This document shows positions 34,391 to 45,000 of a stretch of 64,000 nucleotides of DNA, one piece after another. Positions within the stretch are counted from its first letter, which is position 1, and each line of letters starts with the position of its first letter. The stretch is from Cervus elaphus (lineage: Eukaryota > Chordata > Mammalia > Artiodactyla > Cervidae). The translations under genes and the position numbers were made by a program. The notes under the pieces are model-generated. The model was not told the DNA's origin, searched no databases, and saw only the letters and a list, made by a program, of their open reading frames with translations. The stretch lies in contig NC_057815.1 in the NCBI RefSeq assembly GCF_910594005.1, positions 67,966,052 to 68,030,051 of the forward strand, written 5' to 3'.

Positions 34391-34504
34391 TCGATGGGCA
34401 TGAGTTTGAGTAAACTCCGGGAGTTGGTGATGGACAGGAAGGCCTGGCATGCTGCGATTCATGGGGTCGCAAAGAGTCGGACATGACTGAGCGACTGAAC
34501 TGAA
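34391..34504 (+). mobile_element. BovB 3' tail fragment
   Basis: GATGGGCATGAGTTTGAGTA...GTGATGGACAGG...GACTGAGCGACTGAACTGAA is the last 115 bases of BovB. AAAACTGT at both sides is a possible short duplication. Confidence 0.88.
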
Positions 34505-34908
34505 CTGAAAACTGTAAAGGCAGAGAGGCAAAGGTGATATAGGCTGGGACCTGGGACCCTTTACTAGAGTGCTAGTACCTGGACAAACACCTCTTTGCAC
34601 AGCAAAAAAATATTAATACAAATAAACTAGAAGGGACTAAAAATAACTGCATGCATGCACACATGGGGCAAATTATGAACAATAACACATAAAAATGCCA
34701 AAATCCAACTGCCACTTCTGAGGTGCCAGGAGCAAAAGTCGGATACTGTGCATGATCCCTGCACACAGCACCACAAAAGGTGTGGGCAGACCACAGTAAG
34801 CCACTCCTCACCCATTTGGCTCCCTACCCTCACCCCATTTAAGGGACAGGGTCACTCACCATCCCCCCACACAATTGTTTCTTGCTCTGCTCTCTGCTGC
34901 TGCAAGAG

Positions 34909-35101
34909 GAAAGTGAAAGTCACACAGTCGTGTCCAACTCTTTGCGACCCCATGGACTACACAATCCGTGGAATTCTCCAGGCCAGAATACTGGAGTGGG
35001 TAGCCTTTCCCTTCTCCAGGGGATCTTCCCCACCCAGGAATCGAACAGGGGTCTCCTGCAATGCAGGAGGATTCTTTACCAACTGAGTTATCAGGGAAGC
35101 C
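34909..35101 (-). mobile_element. Bov-tA SINE
   Basis: Antisense: GTGAAAGTCACACAGTCGTG...GATTCTTTACCAACTGAG...TCAGGGAAGCCT. Confidence 0.92.
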
Positions 35102-35219
35102 TACTGCAAGTGGAGTCCCAATAAAATATTGCCTGAATTCCTTGCTGGCCTCTTATTAATTTCTATTGATTAAAGAGTCCAAGGACCCCAGGTGGTAACA
35201 AAGGGAGCATGGCACGGGT

Positions 35220-35385
35220 TTGATGACACCTGACTGCTAAACTAGGTTCTGATCCATGCTATCTGGCCTCGGTTAAGTTCCTTAGTTTCCTCATCTAACT
35301 GTTCCGTCAGGGTACTAAATGAGGATGGATATATAGGCACTTAAGACCGAAGACAGCGCCTGGTAGGCAACAGGCACTCTGAGTT
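35220..35385 (+). repeat. MIR SINE
   Basis: GGCCTCGGTTAAGTTCCTTA, GTTTCCTCATCTAACTG and AAATGAGGATGGATATATAG follow MIR. It lies just upstream of the CpG island. Confidence 0.65.
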
Positions 35386-35744
35386 CTCTGTATCACGAAA
35401 ATAAGATGACAGTCCCCAGAAAACCAGTAAGTGCAGCAACAAGGCTAAAAAAGATAAGGACGAGCTCCTACTCCCATTCTTGGGAAACACTACATGTGGA
35501 GCGGCGGAGACTCTAACCACTCACGCAAACTAAGTTTCCAGCCGCACCTGCCTCCGGCGTCGCTTCCGCCTCCGAGATGTCCGCGGGGGCGACGTCCCGG
35601 TCGGGCGGGATGCGCGCCTTTGAGCCTCTCGGGAATCTCGGAGCCGCTCCACCGTGGCGCCTGCCACTACCCCCTCCACCTCTTAGTAACCGCGACGCGG
35701 CGGCTAGCCGAGAAGACGGCAACCGAAGGCTGGAGCTTCTAATT

Positions 35745-35763
35745 ACTACAAGTCCCGGCAAGC
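35745..35763 (+). promoter_or_regulatory. ZNF143/SBF-type element
   Basis: ACTACAAGTCCCGGCAAGC follows the known ACTACAATTCCCAGMATGC consensus at most positions. This element is common in divergent promoters. A weaker second copy (ACTACGGATCCCGATG) lies at 35807-35822. Confidence 0.6.
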
Positions 35764-35856
35764 CTCGCGGCCACTTCCGCTGGCAACCTCGCATCAGCCA
35801 GCTCCAACTACGGATCCCGATGGACTCCGCGCAGTACGTCACGCCGTCAGTCTCAG

Positions 35857-35861
35857 CCAAT
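35857..35861 (+). promoter_or_regulatory. CCAAT box
   Basis: CAGCCAATCGG lies about 50 bases before the SPCS2 start codon. It matches the NF-Y core and flanks. Given its position, the SPCS2 transcription start may lie between it and the ATG, or upstream. Confidence 0.55.
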
Positions 35862-35905
35862 CGGCTTCAGACAAGTTTAGGAGGGGAGGGAAACGCAGAG
35901 GCAAG

Positions 35906-35917
35906 CAAGATGGCGGC
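35906..35917 (+). promoter_or_regulatory. YY1-like site over the SPCS2 start codon
   Basis: CAAGATGGCGGC matches the YY1 motif AAGATGGCGGC, with its ATG being the start codon at 35910. Many housekeeping genes have this overlap near the transcription start. Confidence 0.55.
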
Positions 35918-36023
35918 GGCGGCTTCTCAGGGCGGGAGAGCCGGTGGTGGCGGAGGCAGTAGTGGGGCTGGCGGTGGCTCCGGCTGTGGGACAGGTAGTA
36001 GCCGTAGCGGTTTACTGGACAAG
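35910..36023 (+). CDS. SPCS2: SPCS2 coding exon 1
   Basis: Encodes residues 1-38, starting MAAAASQGGRAGGGGG and ending GLLDK. It is Gly/Ser-rich and probably disordered in the cytosol. The donor is AAG|GTGAGA, phase 0. The frame stays open upstream to 35577, but that stretch is 5' UTR/promoter DNA in a CpG island, not a recognised extension. Confidence 0.95.
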
Positions 36024-39000
36024 GTGAGAAGTCGACTCTTGGGGACAGTCGAAGCCTGGGGAGCGCCAGGGAGGCGGCGAACCCCTCTTCCCATCCTCGC
36101 CCCCCTTTTCTTCTGCGGCTTCTCAGAGGGAGTCCTCGTTGGCCCACCGTGGGAACCTTAACCGGTGCTTGTAGCTAGCTTCGCTCAAACCTGGGCTGTC
36201 TCCTCTTGAGGACTTTTTTTCTTCTGGGAAGTGTTCCTCCTAAATGCTGGCCACTACAGCTTCTTAAGACAATTTAATTAGCCCCACATTTCAGAGCGCC
36301 ATCGCTTTTCCTCGATGGTGCTGGGGGGCCACTGTTGAATGTGTTCATTTCACGGACAGGGAAGATTGAATCTCGAGTGAATGAAAGCAACTCTTCGAAG
36401 TTAGTAGTCTCCAAGCTCCCCACGACGACCGCCACACTTGCATGCTGCTGCAGATTCCAAAGTGCTCTTGGGTTTTTGCTTCCTGAAGTTTCTAGGCGTT
36501 TTATCCCGATACCCGAATACTGAACTTCGAGTACCGACTTCTCCTACGGCCTAACAAGAAGTCTTTAAGATTTATCTTTTTTTCCCCTTCTCCTTCTACA
36601 CTCCCCCCAACCCCCGCACCTCCTCCCCCTCTTTCTCGCCTTGCTACCAGGCCAAGTGAATGTGTCTTGGGTGAATAGGATGCATATGCTTGCTACCTGT
36701 TCACGCTGACCTCTTTTCCCCTTTCTCCATCCAGGTTTTTTTTTTTTTTTTTTTAAATGCGGGCTTAGCAACAGGGACTTAAAGGAAAAATGAAAATTCT
36801 CCTGAGTTAGCCTTTCTTGCCCTTTACATAGCATTTTGAAAGAAACAATTGGGTGGAGATCCGGGTCCTAGTACTGCTTCTGCCCCTGATTAGTTGTGTG
36901 GCCTTGAAATGTGCTTCTTCTCCCAGTGTCTTATTTCCTTATCTGTAAAATGAATGTATCCTAAGGTTTCTTCCAGTTCTCTCATTGTAGGGTCCTGGGT
37001 CAGTTTGATGAGAAATGATAAGCTTGGGGTTTTGAACATAGTCAGGATTGTTAACTTTTAATTGAAAACAGTTTTCAGACTTCTGTGTGTTTAACACCTG
37101 CTGAGTGCTTAAGAAATGAGTAGGTGATCATATTGAGGGGTTCCTATCCAGATCTTTTTGCTTCTCTTTTTGGGTGTCATTGGTTTTGAATTACACGGGC
37201 TTCCCTGGTGGCTCAGACGGTAAAGAATCTGCCTGCAATGCTAAAGAATCTGCCCGCAAAGCGGGAGACCTGGGTTCAATCCCTGGGTGGGGGAGATCCC
37301 CTGGAGGAGGGTATGGCAATCTCCTCCAGTATTCTTGCCTGGAGAATCTATGGACAGAGGAGCCTGGCGGGCTACAGTCCATGGGGTTGCAAAAGTTGGA
37401 CACGATTTAGCGACTAAGTACAGCACCCTTTTAGGGCTTCCAAGGTGGCACAGTGGTAAAGAATCCTCTTGCCAGTGCAGGAGACACAAGAGGCTCAGGT
37501 TCAATCCCTGGGTCAGGAAGGTCCCCTAGAGTAGGAAATACTGTTCAGTATTCTTTGCCTGGGAAATCTCATAGACAGATGGGGTTTCCTGCTAAATCCC
37601 ATTGGCAGGCTACAATCCATGGGGTCACAAACAGCCAGAAGGGACTGAGCACACATACATACATATATTCTTAACATTTAAGAGATAGGAACATGTTCTG
37701 GCCTGTTCCTATCCAGCAGTTGGGATGGGAAATTGCTCCAAGCTATGTGAAAGTATTGGGGATTGATGATCATTGGCAATTGTTTTCCTGTTGGGTGAAC
37801 ACCTCATGGCCTGTGTTCATGCTGTCCCATTGAGTGCTCTTGCTTTTTCCTCCACTTCAAGCAGATATTAAGCATGGACAGTCTGCTAAGGCAGTGATTA
37901 CTGAAAAGTAATAATATGAAGATTAGCAAGTCATTTAATGTCACTGTTTTCCTTTCTTCACCTGAAATATTAGAGTTTGGGGGAGAATCAAATGAGATGA
38001 TATACATGAATGACCTCTGTAACTTAAGAGTATATAATTCAGATATGTAATGGCAGAGGAAAAAAATAAAAAATCCTGCTGTCAGAAAATACTCAGTATA
38101 GCAGAGTATAAGTCCAAAATACTGAACATAAAAGAATTTGGCATTCACTTGTGCACTTTTTACGAAGTTCAGGTGAGAGAGAGAATGATCTGTGAGATCC
38201 ATATGAGGAGGGGTGGGAGCCCTGGTGGAGCTGGGACCTTATTTTGAGAGACAGATGGCATACCGGGTAAAAATGTCCTTGAACAAAGGTGTATGGTTAG
38301 TGCCTGTTGTTTCTCAGGTACTCTGTTGACTGACTGTAACCAGATAGAGAAGGGCATGGGTTGCCCGAAGTAGGAGTAGGAAGCCTGCTGAAGGTGTTTG
38401 AGTCTAATATATAAAGTGGTTTTAGAAGAATCATTCAGATAGTTGGGAGTGGTAGAATTTAAAAGTCTTCTTCTAGGCCTCATACCATACTGCTGTATGG
38501 GGTTTAATACAAAAAGAAAGACATGTTTGAATTCTAGTGCAGCATGTTGAAAACTATATGGTGTTGGATAAGTTATGTGGTATTACTGAGCTTAAATTTC
38601 CTTATGTAAACAATGTGGATACACATACATAATTGTGGCTTACTGTGAATATTGTTGTATAATGAATTGATATATGGCCTTTGTAAAGGGCTATAAAAGC
38701 AGAATGACAAGGTGAGGAGAACTCTAACTTAATATAGCAGAGACAGATGAAAGGCTTCACAAAAGAGAACGTTGGCAGAATTAAGCACGAAGTGAGGGGC
38801 CGAGGAGAGAGAAAATAAACCCGGAGCTGTTTAGGTGTTTTTACTTGGAAAGCTTGATTTCAGCCTTACATTGAGTTGTTCTTCCTCTGAAGTCTTTAGC
38901 ATTTATTACACATGGGAATTTAGCTGTCACTTAATATGACATATTGTTTTGTATCCTGCCCCTAATTAGTATGTCAGTTTCCCATGAGAGGTTCTCTGTG

Positions 39001-42000
39001 GTGATCAACATAGAATAAGTACTTGAAGCATTGAATTTGGCAAAGAGAAAACTTCATATCTGCCACCCCAGTCTTCAGATACTGCCTTAGAGGATGGTGC
39101 CTTTAACTGTCTGAAAATCAGGTACTGTGGAAGAGAACATGGAGAAAATGAGGGACTGTCACCTTACATTTCTTTAATTCGATTTGTTTTGTTTTTTTGG
39201 AGGGTTTTTATTTCTTGCAGCTGTAGTTTTATTTGCCATGAAGAACTGTAATAAAGAGATGCAAATGTGCTTCTAGTTTTGCCTAAACAGATGTGAGTTT
39301 CTGCTCCTTTGAAACTGACTTGGAGAACAAAGCAATTCTAGCTTCCTGATCTTAAAAATAGATATGCAGATATAACCTTCCAGCTTCCATCACAGAGTAA
39401 CTTAGATCATTGTGATAACTTATTTCCCCAAAATGCATTAAAGTATTTTGTTCTGTGTAGCAGTCTATTAAAAAAAAATTGTTTACTTAATTTGTTTTGG
39501 CTGTTAAAATTGACATGTGGTATTAAAGCAACAGGGCTTCTATGGTAGCTCAGACAGTAAAGAATCTGGCTGCACTGTGGGAGACTTGGGTTTGATCCCT
39601 GGGTCAGGAAGATCCCCTGGAGGAGGAGATGGCAACACACTCCAGTATTGCCTGGAAAATGCTATGCACGGAGGAGCTTGGTGGGCTATAGTCCATAGGG
39701 TTACAAAGAGCTGGACTTGACTGAGTGACTGACACTACTACACTGTTAAAGCATGCTTTTCAGACCTGTATCCAAATTTTAATCTCATATCTGGATTTCT
39801 GTCTCCTGGCTGGATTTTTTGGCTATTGAAATTGGCATGTGGTATTAAAATACGCTTTTTAGAAGCTGTACCCAGCCCTTTTAACTTCATTTATGTATTT
39901 CTGTCTCCTGGCTGAACTGTCAACCTGATCTTAATGCAGAGTTTTTATATCTTAGTAGTTGAGAATATAGGTTCTGGTGCCAGGCTGGCTGGCTGGCTTT
40001 GAATTCTTGCTCTGCCACTTATCAGAAATGTGTTCTTGGGCACATTAATAAATCTCTTTGTATCTCAGTTTCCTCATCTGTAAAGTGGGAATAATAATAG
40101 TTTTTACCTTAAAAAGTGGTTTCTGGTACATAGTAAACATTGAACGAAACATAGATAGCTGTCTGCCACTAACTAGCTAGTTTCTCTGGACTTCTTAGAT
40201 AATATTTTTTGTAACGTGTTATGAAGACTATTTGCATCAGACCCTCTTGGGGTTTTAGTTAAAAATACAAACTTCTGGACCTCATCCCAGAACCAAATCA
40301 GGTTCTCTGGAGGTGGGGCCTGGACAGCTGCATGGTTTCACACATAACTATTTATTTATTTATTTCCTCTACATTTTAACAGTTACATCCAGGTTGAGAA
40401 CTTCTGTCTTAGATAACTTTTTAAATCCCTTCTGATTCAGACATTTTAAGATTTTTTTTTTCCTGTTTGGTTTTCGATTCTTCTGCTTAATCAATAGTGA
40501 TTTCTCTGAAGTGTTTGTATTGAAGAGATCTTGAAATTCATCTGTTCCAACCTCCTCATTTTAGAGACATAGATACAGACATTGATACAGTTGGAGAGGG
40601 GAAGATGAAGCAATTTATCCAAGACCACACAGTCAGCTACAGTTCCAGAACCTGGCTGCCCAGCTCTTCATCCAGTACTCTTACCTTACTCAGCACATTG
40701 CCTTTCGTACTGGAGCAGACCATGTTCTAGCTACTGTAGTAGTGGAAAGAGCATCTGATTTGAAGTTGGAAGACCTAGCCTCAAGCCATGGCTTTGTCAC
40801 CCACCAGCTGTGCATCCTTAGGTCATATATATTCTTCAGTGGGATCTTCACTTGCCAAACTTGAACAGGGTAGTATGCCTGTACCCTAACCAGGCTCTGA
40901 CAGAGTGAACAGTTTTATGGCACTACTGTGGTGCCTGTGTTTGTGTTTAAAGAAATAAGATGCAGACTTTTAATTGCATTTTGCAAACCAAACTTTAAAA
41001 ACATGTCAAAACTCGTTATTTTTGATTCATCAGAAAAGTTTTTCTTATCAAAGGACATTATCAAGATTTAAGTGGAAAGACAGTCCACAGCATGAGAGAA
41101 GATATTTGCAAGTCGTATATCTGATAAGGCTCTAGGATCTAGACTATATAAAGTGTCTTCTAACTTGATAATAAAAAAGACAAACCAATTTTGAAAGGAA
41201 TAAAGGATGTGAATTAACGTTTCTTCATAGAAGATATATTAATACAAATGGTCAGTAAGCACATGAAAAGATCTCAACACCATTAGTTACTAGAGAATGC
41301 AAATCAAAACTGCAATGAGAAGCCACTAGGATGGCTATAATAAAAAAAGAAAAATAACCTTTTTTGGTGAGGATGGGGAGATATTGGGACCCTTCTGCAT
41401 TTCTGATGGAAATGTAAAATGATGAAAAAGTTATAACTCAGCATGTCCCACTCCTAGTTATGAACTCAAGAGAATTGAAAATGTGTCTACACAAAAACTT
41501 GATCATAGCAGCATTATTCACAATAGCTAAAAGGTGGAAGCAAGCCATAAAAGTGTGGTATATCCATGCCGTGGAGTATTCTCTGGCCATAAAAAGGAAT
41601 GAGACACACATGACACAATATGGATGAACCTTGAAAATACACTAAGTGAGAAAAGCTAATCACAAAAGGCCACATATTACACGATTCTATAAATAAGAAA
41701 TGTCTGGAATAGGCAGATTCATGCAAACAGAAAGTAATGGTTGCCAAGGCTGGGAGTGGGATGGTGGTAATTGGAATAACTGCTTATGGGTATGGGGTTT
41801 CTTTTGGGGATGATGACAATGTTTTGGAATTAGATGGTGATGGTTGCATAATGTTGTGAATAGAATAAAAACCATTGCACATTTTTATATGATGAGTTTT
41901 CTGATACGTAAATTAGATCTCTTTTTAAAACTCATTCTTTTTACAGCGTTTATGGCATAATCTTTAAAGCATCAAGTTATTCTTTTTAACTACTTACTCA

Positions 42001-45000
42001 TCACTGTATAACACAGTGGTATCATAGATGTTAATAACCTCTGACAGCCCAGCTCCCCTGTTTTAGCTGTTGCCTGCACCGTTTCTCTGTTCTAACCTCC
42101 ATCTTGTCAGATCTCAATAGTGGTTTTTCTTATTACCTGATCTTGAGTATATGACTCATTGATCACTTCTTTCTTGAAATATTTTCTTTCTGTGGCTTTT
42201 AGAACGCCACTTATCCTGGTTTTCCTCCTCCACTTATCTGTCTTTATTGTTGTTATTTTTTCTTCCTGACCTGTAAATACTGGCAAGCCCCTGGACCTGT
42301 CTGTGTACAGTCATCCCAGGGAGATACACGTGTCCTGGCTTAAATACTGTCTGTAAGTTAATGACTTCCACATTTATGTTTTCAATATAGACCTCTGCTC
42401 TGAGCCCCAGGTGTAAATGTCTCAGTGCCTACTTGCCATAGCTGGAGTGAGTCTACTTACCTCCACTTACTTAGCTCCACTTACTTAACCTCCACTTATT
42501 TACCTCCACTTACTCTGGTGTTGCCACTAATGTTCATGCTCATAACTAACGTGATAATTTCTAAGCTGCAACTTAACTCCAGTGATAACTATAGACAGTA
42601 ATAAGCCACTATTAAGAAGTAATTTTCTTTGCAGTATTTCTTGGCCGTTTTTATTAAAAAAGAAAAAAGATGGAAATTGAAGATTATGCTACCAGGAGCT
42701 ATAATATCTCTTTTAGAGATATCTTGGTATTTCTGAATTGTACTCTAAATTAGATGATAGTAAGCTTCCTCAAGACAAACATCATTTGCTCCCCAAATTG
42801 AACTTTTTTTTTTTCTTATTTTCGAGTCCAACACCTTAACCACTCGGCCACCGTGACTTCCTTTTTTTTCTTATTTTGAACTTACTGCTTTGTGATCTTT
42901 TCACAAATGTGTATATGTGGGAGGCAGGGGTGTGTTATTTTCAACTCAAATAGTATCTCAGCTTCTGAGTCTGCCATAAGTTTTCATAATCTTATTTTGG
43001 TTTAGAAAATTCTGAAATCACTATAACTGTAGAGCCTAAACATCTCAAATTCAGCATATGCAAATGTGTATTTCTCTTCTTTCCTGCTCAGTTCCTTCTC
43101 TTGGAAAACAACATGACAGCTTAGTTATCTAAGCCCAAATTCTAGTCTAGTGGTCACCTCTGTCTTTTCTCTTTCACAGTTTTTGTACTAGTCTGATAGT
43201 AAGTCCTGCCAGTTGTACCTCATAAATATTCCCTTTTTATCCCCCTGCTGCTGCTCTAATTCAAGCTCTGCATCTAAATTGGGCCCTGTCTGATGAGTTT
43301 ATCTCCATTGTTACTCCCCTCCGACCTTTTGCTAAGTTGCCTCTAAAAATGACTTTTTAAAAAAACACAAATTGGTTGTGTTGTTCACCTGCTTAAAATA
43401 TTTTCCATTGCTTGTTTTAGAATAAAGTCTCAAGTCCCTTAACCTAGTAAATAAGGTCATCTAGGATATGCTCCGTCATGTGCCATATTTCCTACTACCT
43501 TCCGTCTTTGCAGCCTGTAGCCACCATCTAATCTGAGAGAGTCCAAAGAAGGGAGAAAAAGGGTTTAATATTTCTTCAAGCCAATATTAATAAAAAGAGT
43601 TAATAATATTTCTTCAAGTTCCTTTAAAATCAGAGCAGGGTCCTTCTGTTGAAACACTTTACCTCTGGTATCCTCATCTCTTCAGTGTGAATTGAAGAAT
43701 CTTTTGAGTCTTTCTGCCCAGTTGTCAGGCTAAGGAACTTTATGAAGCAATCCACTGAGATCTTTATCACTGCATAACTTTACTTCTGTTTTCACTGTAC
43801 TAAAATTTTTTAATTCAAATTTGCAGTGGAGAATCGTAACTAAGGTTGAGTCTGTAATGTTCTCTGAAAGCCGTCAAATGCATAAATTTTGTGAATGGTT
43901 TGTCATCAAGGTTTGGCATCAGATATGCTGGCTTGATAGTGTTTTGTGCTGATAGTGGCAGAGAAGTGATTTCTTTAAGATAGGACTTTTTGAACCATAT
44001 TTTCAGCCAAATAGCAGTTGGTTTCAAATGGAAGAAAATGGAAAATTCCAAATATTTTATATCCTATAGGTTTTGTTGGCATATTAAGATTAAAATCTTT
44101 TTAAGCTTTTTTTTAGGTTATTAACTATAACTTAAGAATCAAGATACTTTATGTGACTGTCACTTCAGAGATCTGTTTCCTTTTGGTTTTGATGGCTAAT
44201 AATTCCTTTCCTTGTATTTTGTGGGAAGCAGTGTAAAGTAGTGAAAGAGTACAGGTTTTGAAATCATGAGAACTTGAGTAGGTCCCAGCTTTACTACTTT
44301 CTAGCTTTCACCTTGGGCAAATTTCTTAGACCCTTAATGTTATCTGTAACATCTGTAAAAAGAGGATGCTAGTCAGTTTGGGCTGCTCTAATAAAAATAC
44401 CATAAATTTATTTCTCACAGTTTTGAGGCTGGGAAGTCTGAGATCTAGTGCCAGCATGGTTGCATCTGGTGACAGACTTCTTAACTACTTGCAGACAACC
44501 TTATTGTATCCTCACATAGTGGAAAACAATAGAAGCAAAGTCTCTCATGTCTTTTTATTGAGGCATTAATCCCTTTCATGAAGCCCCTCATGACCTAATT
44601 ACTTCTCAAAGGTACCACCTCCTAAAACCATCACATTCTGGTTTAGGATTTCAATATATGAATTTGGATAGCGGGAGAGGGATGGGGATAATGGACGGAG
44701 TCTGGAATAGTAAACCAAGCAAAGAGTGAGACATGGTATCTAAGAAAAGGGGGATCAGCCCAAGAGGAGGTTAAGGGAACTCTCAGAGATGTGGTAAAGG
44801 GAGACTCCAGAATGACAGTTACACAGTGGGCCTAGAAAGAAATCCACCTAGATTGAAGCAGGTCAGAAGGCTTCCAGAGAGGTTTCTCTAGGAAGATGAA
44901 ATTCACAAAATGCTCAATATTATTGCAAGTATTGAGAGGAGATTTAAGAACTGGAGAAGAATTTGAGAATATATTGGTGAGAAATACACTGTCTGATTAA

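Larger units (their letters stand above)
35480..36180. promoter_or_regulatory. CpG island, bidirectional XRRA1/SPCS2 promoter
   Basis: This is the only dense CpG cluster I see in the window. It lies between the divergent XRRA1 (minus) and SPCS2 (plus) genes and has no TATA box that I can find. It holds a ZNF143-like element (35745-35763), an ETS-type ACTTCCG (35773-35779), a CRE-like TACGTCA (35835-35841), a CCAAT box (35857-35861) and a YY1-like site at the SPCS2 ATG. These are typical of housekeeping bidirectional promoters. XRRA1's first, non-coding exon should lie here; CAG|GTGCGG on the minus strand near 35548 is one possible donor, unproven. Confidence 0.85.

Noticed and set aside
42823..42857. 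Functional tRNA-Ser gene
   Set aside because: Only the 5' half is present: no anticodon 3' stem, variable arm, T arm or box B.
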